NCBI RefSeq assembly: GCF_004792655.1
Contig: NZ_SRZC01000026.1
Coordinates: forward strand, 1 to 52,528
Direction: 5' to 3'
DNA from: Palleniella muris
Lineage (GTDB): Bacteria > Bacteroidota > Bacteroidia > Bacteroidales > Bacteroidaceae
Length of the DNA: 52,528 nt
Positions 1-7,420 of the stretch are shown here, in pieces. The notes below the pieces were generated by a model. That model saw only the letters and a list, made by a program, of their open reading frames with translations. It was not told the origin of the DNA and did no database searches. The position numbers and the translations under genes were made by a program. Positions within the stretch are counted from its first letter, which is position 1. Every line of letters begins with the position of its first letter.

Positions 1-53
1 GCCTGCGCCGATGGTACTGCACTGCAATGCGGGAGAGTAGGAGGCCGCCTTCT
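1..53 (+). rRNA. rrf: 5S ribosomal RNA, 3' end (partial)
   Basis: The window opens inside a 5S rRNA gene. The stretch GCGCCGATGGTACTGC followed by GGGAGAGTAGG is the conserved 3' third of bacterial 5S rRNA. The 5' part lies before the window, so a 23S-5S rRNA operon should end here. The exact 3' end is estimated to a few bases. A strong terminator follows at 66-104. Confidence 0.93.
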
Positions 54-65
54 TTAACAGAAAGG

Positions 66-104
66 TTCCCCCGCTGACTGAAAGGTCGGCGGGGGAATTC
101 TTTT
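66..104 (+). terminator. Intrinsic terminator of the rRNA operon
   Basis: A 13-bp stem (arms 66-78 and 85-97, one G-T pair, loop TGAAAG) with a C5/G5 core is followed by TTCTTTT. It sits directly after the 5S gene, where an rRNA operon should end. Confidence 0.9.
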
Positions 105-191
105 ATGTTCGGGAGTAGGGGACGGAGGAAGCGACAGGATAGGAGGGGGACAGAGTGGGATTTTGGAAAGTCTGGCTGAATAGAGTTGGTG

Positions 192-222
192 TTTGGAAAG
201 TGATAGCTTCATATTAATATTG
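192..222 (+). promoter_or_regulatory. Possible Bacteroidetes promoter for the GNAT gene
   Basis: TTTG at 192-195, then 19 bases, then TAATATTG at 215-222. This is one mismatch from the Bacteroidetes -33/-7 consensus (TTTG, 19-21 bases, TAnnTTTG). It lies 14 bases before the ATG at 237, so the leader would be very short. Transcription start sites were not mapped. Confidence 0.4.
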
Positions 223-236
223 AAATATCTTGAAAT

Positions 237-761
237 ATGATATATGCAGAAACAGACAGGCTGGTTCTTAGGTCATGGAAACCAGAGGATTTGCCATATT
301 TTGCTGCTATAAACAGCAATCCACAAGTGATGAAATATTTTCCGGCATTGCTGACAGATGAAGAAACGGAAACTTTTTACAGTCGTATTCAAGATGAATT
401 TAAGCGTAATGGATGGGGATTGTATGCGGTGGAATTAAAGGAGACCGGTGCATTTATTGGATATGTCGGACTGCACAAGATTGGATTTGATGCCGAGTTC
501 ACACCTGGCATAGAAATCGGGTGGAGGTTAGTTGCCGATTGTCACAATAAAGGCTATGCCACTGAAGCTGCAAGAAAAGTATTGGAGTTAGCTAGGGAAA
601 TAGGGATGACACGACTCTATTCTTTTACTGCTGTTGTGAACAAGCCTTCAGAGCGTGTTATGCAGAAGATTGGAATGGAAAAAATCAATGAGTTTGACCA
701 TCCGAAACTTTCTGGTGATTCACCATTACTGAAGCATGTCCTTTACCAGATAGATTTATAA
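237..761 (+). CDS. GNAT family N-acetyltransferase (RimJ/RimL-like)
   Basis: A 174-residue cytoplasmic acetyltransferase of the GNAT type 3 family. The start (TDRLVLRSWKPEDLP) is the usual first strand of RimJ/RimL-like proteins. The acetyl-CoA loop is seen around residues 100-112 (ADCHNKGYATEAARKVL, the R/Q-x-x-G-x-A region, here with N before KGYA). The end (NKPSERVMQKIGM) matches the conserved segment where such enzymes read N-x-x-S-x-x-x-x-x-K-x-G. Full length for the family. The substrate, an N-terminal amine of a protein or a small molecule, cannot be told from sequence. It stands alone after the rRNA operon, with its own possible promoter at 192-222. Confidence 0.88.
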   Translation: MIYAETDRLVLRSWKPEDLPYFAAINSNPQVMKYFPALLTDEETETFYSRIQDEFKRNGWGLYAVELKETGAFIGYVGLHKIGFDAEFTPGIEIGWRLVADCHNKGYATEAARKVLELAREIGMTRLYSFTAVVNKPSERVMQKIGMEKINEFDHPKLSGDSPLLKHVLYQIDL

Positions 762-892
762 TGTAACATATGATGACGCTATATGTACTTATACAGAGTA
801 TTATAGGCGTATCAGTATGTGTGCATAATAGGAACACATTATCCAATGTCAATTTTGTCAGTTTCTGTAGTGTTAAAGTTACGAAAACTGCA

Positions 893-921
893 TTTGTTCC
901 ATCACTTTTTTTGTAAATTTG
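893..921 (+). promoter_or_regulatory. Promoter-like boxes before the HAD pseudogene
   Basis: TAAATTTG at 914-921 matches the -7 box TAnnTTTG exactly. The nearest TTTG (893-896) is 17 bases upstream, slightly short of the usual 19-21. The pseudogene's ATG lies at 934, so the gene may once have had a minimal leader. Confidence 0.4.
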
Positions 922-933
922 TGCGGAAAAGGG

Positions 934-1591
934 ATGAAGACAATTATTTTTGACTTTGATGGTACATTGGCGGATACACGCCGTAGCATAGTAGAGACGG
1001 TGTTTCTTACTTTGAGTCACTTTAATTTACCTCAACCTTCTGCAGAACGTATCCAGTCCGTCATCGGGTTGCCTCTCCGTGATACTTTCACATGTGCAGC
1101 AGGTTTGTCCGATGAAGAAACCATTACAAAATGCATTGAATTTTACCGTAGCAATTATGATATGGTATGTCTAAAGTCCGTGACTTTGTTTCCTAATGTT
1201 ACTGATACTCTAAAAGCCTTCTATTGAAGAGGATATATCATTACAGTAGCTTCCGGTAAGGGTAAAAACATCGTTGGAAAACCTACTTGAGACGCTGGGG
1301 ATTGCCACATACATTTCACACATTTGCGGTGAGCAGGATGTTGCCAACAAGAAACCTGCTCCGGACATGGCTCTGCATATTTTAGAGAAGACTTCTACGA
1401 AGCCTATGGATGCCATTGTCGTTGGTGACACTGTTTTTGACATTCAGATGGGCAAGTCTGCCGGTTGCCGAACTTGTGCTGTGACTTACGGCAACCACAG
1501 TGAGGGGAAGCTCATAACCTCACATCCTGATTATATGATTTCTGATTTTATAGACCTTTTTAAAATAGTGGATAATGAAGCACGTGATTGA
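934..1591 (+). pseudogene. HAD-superfamily hydrolase (phosphoglycolate phosphatase-like), disrupted
   Basis: This was a haloacid-dehalogenase phosphatase of the Gph/PGMB type. The first piece (934-1227) starts MKTIIFDFDGTLADT, the catalytic DxDGT motif with both aspartates. An in-frame TGA at 1225-1227 stops it. Reading through gives RGYIITVASGKGKN, the usual motif II segment, and then a one-base shift near 1268-1270 leads into the other frame. The second piece (to 1591) carries KKPAPDMALHIL (motif III lysine) and VVGDTVFDIQMGKSAG (motif IV). So all four motifs exist, but a stop and a frameshift separate them. Starting at ATG 934 is better than TTG 919. Two independent lesions make a sequencing error less likely. 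The same frame runs on into the next fragment. Confidence 0.88.
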
Positions 1592-1792
1592 TTTCTTCCA
1601 TTCCTGTCACTCAACTGCACTCAAAAGAGAAAAGGCGGCAACGATTATCCACTGTTAAATGTCGGAATGATGGACAAGAACCAGAAGATGCCGGTAGCTT
1701 TGAGCACTCGCCATGGCTTTGTGGACGGAGAGCACATTTCAGATTTATATAAGAAGATACAGGAAACTTTGGATTGCACAGACTCCATGTAG
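1592..1792 (+). pseudogene. C-terminal fragment of a chloramphenicol acetyltransferase-like gene
   Basis: Directly after the HAD stop, and in the same frame, the sequence stays open to TAG at 1790-1792. It reads KGGNDYPLLNVGMM, then MPVALSTRHGFVDGEHIS and DLYKKIQETL. This resembles the end of CatA-type acetyltransferases, where the pattern is MP-L/V-A, then H-x-x-x-D-G-x-H with the catalytic histidine. About 50 residues remain of a usual 210-220. No start and no N-terminal half are present, so it cannot be functional. The identification rests on this one motif block. Chloramphenicol as the ancestral substrate is not implied, because many relatives have other or unknown substrates. Confidence 0.65.
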
Positions 1793-1905
1793 TAGTTATG
1801 CTGTCAAAAACTGTAAGAATGTTGTTTATTGTTAAAAACAATTTTGTTGAAGCAAGATTTCCATGCTATAAGGATTATATAGGTGTATTAAACAAAAAAA
1901 ATAGT

Positions 1906-2646
1906 ATGATGAAGTATCCAAAAACATTCCTTATTGCATTACTTACAGTAGTGCTCGGTCTGCAGTCATGTGACAGCAACGACGATTATGTAGCAGTGAA
2001 TTTTCCTAATGGTCTGGTGACTGTGAAAGTCAATCCTGAAGGAAAGACTTATTTCCAGCTTGACGAGAAGACAACATTGTACCCTGAGAACCTGACCTCT
2101 ACGTTGTACGACGGCAAGGAAGTACGCGCATTGATGAATTTCGAGGTTTTGGACAAAGTGACAGAGGGCTATACGAAGACCGTACGTGTCAACTGGATTG
2201 ACAGTATACGTACCAAGGACATGGTCGTTATTCCTGAGGGAGAGTCCATAGATGATTATGGCAAGGACCCTATCGAGATTGTCAATGATTGGGTAACCAT
2301 TGCCGAAGATGGATATCTTACACTGCGTGTCCGCACATTGTGGGGAGGTAGCAACAAGAAGCATTATTTGAATCTTGTCGGTGGTGTGAATGAGGAAAAT
2401 CCGTTTGAGGTGGAGCTCCGTCATGATGCTAAGGGCGATGTGAACGGAGCTTGGGGTGATGCATTGATAGCTTTCCGCTTGTCAGAGATTCCTGCGGAGA
2501 TACAAGAGAATCAGAAGCTGACTTTGCGTTGGAAATCATTCAACGGAGAGATAAAGAAAGTCGATTTCAAACTCTCCGGAACATCGTCTGATTCAGGAGA
2601 TAAGGTAGAGCCTGCTGTGATAAGCCGTGGTGCTGCCATAAAATAA
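1906..2646 (+). CDS. NigD-like outer-membrane/periplasmic lipoprotein
   Basis: A 246-residue protein starting MMKYPKTFLIALL with a lipoprotein signal peptide; the lipobox LQSC puts the acylated cysteine near residue 22. The body (NFPNGLVTVKVNP, then WVTIAEDGYLTLRVRTLWGG, then HDAKGDVNGAWGDALIAFRL) matches the two-domain NigD-like family of Bacteroidetes, named from a bacteriocin-linked cluster of Prevotella; most members have no known function. An ATG codon pair at 1906/1909 fits the signal peptide; an upstream in-frame ATG at 1774 would add 44 residues ahead of it and is unlikely. No nig genes are nearby. The ECF sigma gene follows after 91 bases. Confidence 0.85.
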   Translation: MMKYPKTFLIALLTVVLGLQSCDSNDDYVAVNFPNGLVTVKVNPEGKTYFQLDEKTTLYPENLTSTLYDGKEVRALMNFEVLDKVTEGYTKTVRVNWIDSIRTKDMVVIPEGESIDDYGKDPIEIVNDWVTIAEDGYLTLRVRTLWGGSNKKHYLNLVGGVNEENPFEVELRHDAKGDVNGAWGDALIAFRLSEIPAEIQENQKLTLRWKSFNGEIKKVDFKLSGTSSDSGDKVEPAVISRGAAIK

Positions 2647-2737
2647 TGGCGCAGCTACTGCGTAAGCAGCTATTGTAAATTCGTAGATTGGCATAACATT
2701 TATTCTGAGAGACGGAAAAATTGTTATAAGAAGAAAA

Positions 2738-3289
2738 ATGAAACATATCGGGAGCGACAACGAGATGGAGCTGATACGGCGGATGCAGTCCGGTGACCAT
2801 AGTGCCATGCGGACTGTATACGAGAAGTGCGCAGGCTACCTTACGGCAGTCTGCTCCCGTTATGTTGTTGATAGTGAGGACGTCCGAGACGTGCTGCAGG
2901 ATTCTTTTGTGAAGATATTTTCCGGTATAGGGAATTTCAGGATTATGGAGAACGGCTCATTGAAATCATGGATGACAAGGATTGTCGTCAATGAGTCTCT
3001 GAAATTCATACGGAGGCGGAATATATTCAGTTTTATCGATACCGTAGAGGATATTCCCGACTCTCCTGATGTTGAATTGGAGACAGACGGGATTCCGTTT
3101 CAGGTGATACAAGAGATGATACAGAGCCTTCCGGTCGGTTACCGCACCGTCTTCAATCTTGTTGTGTTTGAGAAAAAGAGCCATAAAGAGATAGCAGCCA
3201 TGTTAGGCATCAAGGAAGGCACCTCCGCATCGCAGTTTCATCGGGCAAAGGCTATGCTTGCCGAAAAAGTCAGTCAACACTTAAAGTAA
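2738..3289 (+). CDS. ECF-type RNA polymerase sigma factor
   Basis: A 183-residue sigma-70 family protein of the extracytoplasmic-function group. Region 2 is seen at residues 10-95 (ELIRRMQSGDHSAMRTVYEKC, DVRDVLQDSFVKIF, LKSWMTRIVVNESL). Region 4 is seen at about 125-175 (IQSLPVGYRTVFNLVVFEKKSHKEIAAMLGI, then SASQFHRAKAML, the recognition helix). Regions 1 and 3 are absent, as usual for this group. The next gene starts 4 bases after its stop and carries an anti-sigma-like head, so the two are probably one regulatory unit. The signal and regulon are unknown. Confidence 0.93.
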   Translation: MKHIGSDNEMELIRRMQSGDHSAMRTVYEKCAGYLTAVCSRYVVDSEDVRDVLQDSFVKIFSGIGNFRIMENGSLKSWMTRIVVNESLKFIRRRNIFSFIDTVEDIPDSPDVELETDGIPFQVIQEMIQSLPVGYRTVFNLVVFEKKSHKEIAAMLGIKEGTSASQFHRAKAMLAEKVSQHLK

Positions 3290-3293
3290 TGGT

Positions 3294-4568
3294 ATGGAAG
3301 ATAATAATTGGATAGAGGATTTACGGCATAAAGAGCATGATTTTGAGCTTCGTGCTCCGGAAGGTCTGTGGGACGATATAGAACGAAGTCTGTCATCCGG
3401 GCATCGCCGTCAGAGACGTATCCTTCCTTTGTGGCTTCGCTATGGTGGGGTTGCTGCTGTTGCGTTATGCCTTGCTGTTATCGTGCCGTTACTGTTCTCT
3501 GAACATTCCCTGCAAGATGATGTCCGCATGGCAGACAGTGGAATGAGTAAGGATAGCCATAATCTTGTTACAGAGGTTGGAGACAAGAATCCTGACGAGG
3601 TTGTCCATGCAGCCCTGCGTCCATTGGAACGTGGCATCAAGCGTGTGGGCAATGTTTTGGAACGCCATACAAAGGTTTTGGCAGACGCATCTGTTTCAAT
3701 GGAAACATCAGATGAATTATCTGAAGGTGGAGAGGAAAAAGAAAAACAAAAACCGGCGGTCACTGAGCATACAGATACAGCACCCTCAGTTATTCCTCCC
3801 GGTTCGCGGACACAGCCATTGGGTACAGGAAGGAACAAGGACGTGCCTGCTGTAAGGCATAATAAATCCGGTGGTGCCTGGAGCCTGACGGCATACGCAG
3901 GCAACCTTATGGCCAATGGAAAGAGTTCCGAAACAGGATATTCGCCTATTGTCAGGACATTGAGCCCTTATGGCGGAGCAGCAGATGTGCCGATTGGTGT
4001 GAATAAGGTGTATGACATTTTGACAATGAACCGTGGTGAGAGTGTTGAGACAGAGACGCACCATAAGCTGCCGTTGCGTTTCGGACTGGGCTGTGGTATT
4101 CCCGTCAGTGACAGAATGAGTGTCGAGACGGGCATAACATACAGTATTCTTTCGTCTTCCACGGTGTCAGGTACGGATAAGAATTATTTTGATACAAAAC
4201 AGACGTTGCACTACATTGGTGTTCCTTTGAAGTTGCATTATAATCTTTTGAAGACACGCAAGTTTGGTGTCTACATGAGTGGTGGCGGTATGGTGGAGAA
4301 GTGTGTCTACGGCTCTTCGGACACCGACCTCTTTATTGGTTCGGAAAAGGCATCCTCAACTTCGGAGAAAGTCAGCGAGAAGCGTTTGCAGTTCTCTGTC
4401 ATAGCCGGTGGAGGTCTGGAGTACCGCATCACCGAAGCTTTGAATCTGTTTGCAGAGCCGGCGGTGAGCTATTCTTTTGACAACTACAGCAGCGTTGAAA
4501 ACTCATATAAGGAGCATCCTTTGAACTTTGACCTGAAGGTCGGTGTGCGTTTTGATATAAAACGATAA
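3294..4568 (+). CDS. Anti-sigma-like head joined to an outer-membrane beta-barrel-like tail
   Basis: 424 residues. Residues 1-48 form a charged head with APEGLWDDIERSL, a pattern common at the start of Bacteroidetes proteins encoded next to ECF sigma genes. One membrane helix lies at about 49-68 (YGGVAAVALCLAVIVPLLF). A polar, low-complexity linker follows to about 190. The rest (KLPLRFGLGCGIPVSDRMSVETGITYS, then LHYIGVPLKLHYNLL, then VIAGGGLEYRITEALNLFAEPAVSYSF) looks like an eight-stranded porin-type barrel domain. The likely role is to hold or sense for the sigma factor just upstream. How one chain with an inner-membrane helix could also place a barrel in the outer membrane is unclear. Function is inferred from context. 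Confidence 0.75.
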   Translation: MEDNNWIEDLRHKEHDFELRAPEGLWDDIERSLSSGHRRQRRILPLWLRYGGVAAVALCLAVIVPLLFSEHSLQDDVRMADSGMSKDSHNLVTEVGDKNPDEVVHAALRPLERGIKRVGNVLERHTKVLADASVSMETSDELSEGGEEKEKQKPAVTEHTDTAPSVIPPGSRTQPLGTGRNKDVPAVRHNKSGGAWSLTAYAGNLMANGKSSETGYSPIVRTLSPYGGAADVPIGVNKVYDILTMNRGESVETETHHKLPLRFGLGCGIPVSDRMSVETGITYSILSSSTVSGTDKNYFDTKQTLHYIGVPLKLHYNLLKTRKFGVYMSGGGMVEKCVYGSSDTDLFIGSEKASSTSEKVSEKRLQFSVIAGGGLEYRITEALNLFAEPAVSYSFDNYSSVENSYKEHPLNFDLKVGVRFDIKR

Positions 4569-4580
4569 GTGGATTTTTTG

Positions 4581-4626
4581 CAGTCAATAGTCAACTGAGC
4601 GCAGTGAACTATTGACTGTTTTTTTT
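4581..4626 (+). terminator. Intrinsic terminator after the sigma/anti-sigma unit
   Basis: Perfect 11-bp stem (4581-4591 with 4608-4618) followed by eight T residues. It lies 13 bases after the stop of the preceding gene. Confidence 0.88.
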
Positions 4627-4721
4627 GATGTCTACAGCTGCTTTTCAGACTATATGGCGGTTTTTATACAAAATCACATATTATGCGCACGGAATTACAG
4701 TCTTCTGATGTTTGTTTTTGT

Positions 4722-4729
4722 TAATTTTG
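4722..4729 (+). promoter_or_regulatory. -7 promoter box for the rhamnogalacturonan lyase gene
   Basis: TAATTTTG fits the Bacteroidetes -7 consensus TAnnTTTG and lies 42 bases before the ATG at 4772. No TTTG is seen at the expected -33 distance. Confidence 0.45.
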
Positions 4730-4771
4730 CATACAGAAAAATAAAGTCAGAAACTAACTAAAAACATTTTT

Positions 4772-6916
4772 ATGAAAAAACAAATTCTTACATGCCTTGC
4801 AGCAGCATTGCTGTTGACCATGCCTACAGCTGCCCAGCAGTATGCTGAGAAACTTAATCGCGGAGCTGTCAAGATGCAAGGTGCACCCCGTGGCGGTGCC
4901 TATCTGTCATGGCGCAGTTTTGTGACGGACAGCAAAGACATGACCTTCGACATCTATCGCAATGGAACAAAGGTTGCCAATGTCTCAAAGACCAACTATA
5001 AGAACCTTTCGTACAAAGTCACGGACAAGTTTGTCATCAAGGCTGTCGTGAATGGTGAGGTGGTTGAAGAATTCTCGCCAATGCAGATAGCTTCATCACA
5101 GAAACTGCACATCGACCGTCCGGCAGGAGGCAAGACAAAGCCATACACCGATTACCCTGACGGACAGGATTACACGTATGAGCCGAATGATTGCTCTGTG
5201 GGAGATGTGGACGGCGACGGAGAATATGAACTTATCGTGAAATGGTATCCGAGTAATGCGCGTGACAATTCACAGGGTGGTGTGACAGGCAACACTATCC
5301 TTGACTGCTACAAGCTGAATGGTACAAAACTGTGGCGCATCGACCTTGGCAAGAACATCCGTTCCGGTGCCCACTACACACAGTTCCTCGTCTATGACTT
5401 CGACGGTGACGGCAAGGCGGAGATGATTTGCAAGACCGCTCCGGGAAGCATTGACGGTGCAGGAATCTATGTCAGCGAAGCTGCCACAGAGGCGTCAATA
5501 AAGTCGGTGAACAACACAAAGGATTGGGTTACTTCCGCCGGACGCGTCAATGGTGGTCAGGAGTGGCTGACAGTGTTCAATGGTGAGACTGGAAAGGCTG
5601 TGCATACCATATACTACAATCCCAACCGCAACACCACTGTCGGTGGAGAGGCTGCCGGCACATTCAATTGGGATGACCGTAGCGGGAAGACTGACAATGG
5701 CAGCTATGGCAACCGCGGCGAACGCTATCTTGCAGCAGTTGCCGCACTTGATGGCCCTGCCGCACTGCCGAGTGCTGTGATGTGCCGTGGCTATTATACC
5801 TATGCTTTCCTTTGGGCAGTGGATTTTGACGGCAAAGAACTGAAAACACGCTGGCTCCATTCTTCGAAATCAAAGACATCCTACAGTGTCACTGATGCCG
5901 GTGGTGCAACAAATACCTACACTCCAGGTGCGGCAACACGTGGCTCCGGCAGCCGTACGGCATACGGGAATGGTAACCATAACATGTCGGTGGCGGACGT
6001 TGACGGTGATGGCAAGGACGAGATTGTGTGGGGTTCATGCGCAATAGATGATGACGGAAAACTGCTTTATGCCACAGGCTACGGTCATGGCGACGCCATA
6101 CATGTTGGCAAGATGATTCCTTCACGTGAGGGTTTGCAGGTCTATCAGGTGCATGAAGCATCGCCTTATGGGTGGGACCTCCATGATGCTGCCACAGGTG
6201 AGATAATCCTCAGTGGCACTGCCGATGGTGACACCGGACGCGGCATCGCAGCAGACATTGACGCTAACAATGACGGTTGGGAGATGTGGTGCTCTTCCTC
6301 AAGCAATCCACGCAATGCGGTCACCGGCAAGACGATAAGTTTCACTGCCCAGCCTTCCATGAATTTCAGGATTTATTGGGACGGAGACTTGCAGGATGAG
6401 TTGCTTGACGGCAGTACAATCACGAAGTACAGCAACGGCGCGGTTTCAACTCTGAAATCGCTGAGCGGCTCTTCATGCAATGGCAGTAAGAAGACTCCTA
6501 ACCTTTTGGCGGACATTCTCGGCGACTGGCGTGAAGAGGTTATCCTTTGGGACAGCAGCACTTCTTCCGACTTGCACATCCATTCCACAACAGAAGAGAG
6601 CGACCACCGTGTGCCTTGCCTCATGCAGGACCATACCTACCGCATGGCTGTCGCATGGCAGAATGGAGCTTACAACCAGCCTCCTCATCTCGGATACTAC
6701 TTGCCTGACTATGAACAGCAGTATGTCCAGACGGCGATTGGTTCGCCTGTAATCAGCGGAGAATGTGAGATAACAGTCTGCAACCCTGCCGGCACGATGC
6801 TGAAAAAGGGATATGGCACGGTGGAAGACATGCTCGACACGCTTCCTACGGGTATGTACGTCATCAAAGCCAATGACGGAACGCACACTAATACACGCAA
6901 ATTCATTGTGAGATAA
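4772..6916 (+). CDS. Rhamnogalacturonan lyase, polysaccharide lyase family 11, secreted
   Basis: 714 residues with a signal peptide (residues 1-22, ending TAAQQ). From about residue 28 (RGAVKMQGAPRGGAYLSWRSF) the chain follows the family PL11 enzymes such as YesW: a short beta domain, then an eight-bladed propeller with calcium-binding loops DVDGDG (145-150), DFDGDG (209-214) and another DVDGDG near 405. These enzymes cleave the rhamnose-galacturonate backbone of rhamnogalacturonan I by beta-elimination. The last ~60 residues (ITVCNPAGTMLKKGYG, LPTGMYVIKAND, RKFIVR) look like a C-terminal sorting domain of type IX secretion, so surface export is possible. The SusC/SusD genes downstream suggest a pectin-use locus. 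The gene has its own terminator at 6937-6995. Confidence 0.92.
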   Translation: MKKQILTCLAAALLLTMPTAAQQYAEKLNRGAVKMQGAPRGGAYLSWRSFVTDSKDMTFDIYRNGTKVANVSKTNYKNLSYKVTDKFVIKAVVNGEVVEEFSPMQIASSQKLHIDRPAGGKTKPYTDYPDGQDYTYEPNDCSVGDVDGDGEYELIVKWYPSNARDNSQGGVTGNTILDCYKLNGTKLWRIDLGKNIRSGAHYTQFLVYDFDGDGKAEMICKTAPGSIDGAGIYVSEAATEASIKSVNNTKDWVTSAGRVNGGQEWLTVFNGETGKAVHTIYYNPNRNTTVGGEAAGTFNWDDRSGKTDNGSYGNRGERYLAAVAALDGPAALPSAVMCRGYYTYAFLWAVDFDGKELKTRWLHSSKSKTSYSVTDAGGATNTYTPGAATRGSGSRTAYGNGNHNMSVADVDGDGKDEIVWGSCAIDDDGKLLYATGYGHGDAIHVGKMIPSREGLQVYQVHEASPYGWDLHDAATGEIILSGTADGDTGRGIAADIDANNDGWEMWCSSSSNPRNAVTGKTISFTAQPSMNFRIYWDGDLQDELLDGSTITKYSNGAVSTLKSLSGSSCNGSKKTPNLLADILGDWREEVILWDSSTSSDLHIHSTTEESDHRVPCLMQDHTYRMAVAWQNGAYNQPPHLGYYLPDYEQQYVQTAIGSPVISGECEITVCNPAGTMLKKGYGTVEDMLDTLPTGMYVIKANDGTHTNTRKFIVR

Positions 6917-6936
6917 TCTCATATTCCACTAATTAC

Positions 6937-6995
6937 AAAATCCTAAATCCAAGATTGAAGTTTATTGCTTCATCATGGATTTAGGATTTTTTTTT
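6937..6995 (+). terminator. Intrinsic terminator after the PL11 gene
   Basis: A 15-bp stem (6937-6951 with 6976-6990) ends in a run of nine T residues. It separates the lyase from the SusC/SusD operon. The remaining stretch to 7177 shows only short TGTAAATT-type boxes and no ORF. Confidence 0.88.
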
Positions 6996-7177
6996 ATTGC
7001 AGTCTTGTAGAAGCAATAACAAAAACGAATCCCTTGTAAATTGTTGATTTATGGGGGCTTATGACATAATCGCGTTAGCTGTTTCTTGTAAATCAAAGAA
7101 AGCAACTCTTTGACGGACCACCAATTTCTTTCTGTACTACAATGTAAATTTACCGCATTAACCAATATTAACTAAAT

Positions 7178-7212
7178 GGGGGGGGGTAAAACGAGATTTT
7201 TTTGTAAATTTG
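7178..7212 (+). promoter_or_regulatory. Promoter with nine-G tract before the SusC/SusD operon
   Basis: TAAATTTG at 7205-7212 is a perfect -7 box (TAnnTTTG). The -33 element should end near 7184-7186, but that position is occupied by a run of nine G residues (7178-7186). No TTTG is seen there. Such tracts can change length by slippage, which here would change the -33 region or its spacing. The start codon of the 47-residue small ORF lies 29 bases after the box. Confidence 0.55.
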
Positions 7213-7240
7213 CACATTATTAATCTTAAATTATGATAAT

Positions 7241-7384
7241 ATGAATGTACAAACATCAAATAGTAGTTTGTGGATTTCATTTCTACTGTCTATTATTTGG
7301 TGTCTGACAAACGATAACACAGCTTACCGGCATTTGTACAAAAAAATGCCAAAGACTCTTGCAGCTAAACTTGATAAGCAGTAA
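7241..7384 (+). CDS. Small ORF, 47 residues, leader position of the SusC gene
   Basis: ATG at 7241 to TAA at 7382-7384. The peptide starts MNVQTSNSSLWISFLLSI and ends KMPKTLAAKLDKQ; residues 9-22 are hydrophobic. It fits neatly between the promoter (7205-7212) and SusC (7421), with a 36-base gap. I do not recognise the family. It could be a real small protein, a leader peptide, or chance. The C-terminal basic stretch (YRHLYKKMPKTLAAKLDK) has no motif I know. Confidence 0.4.
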   Translation: MNVQTSNSSLWISFLLSIIWCLTNDNTAYRHLYKKMPKTLAAKLDKQ

Positions 7385-7420
7385 AAATACTTAATAATCA
7401 CCTAACTAAAAGAACAATCT

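Noticed and set aside
110..236. tRNA gene after the rRNA operon
   Set aside because: No cloverleaf, GTTCGA loop or CCA end is present; the stretch holds only a possible promoter.
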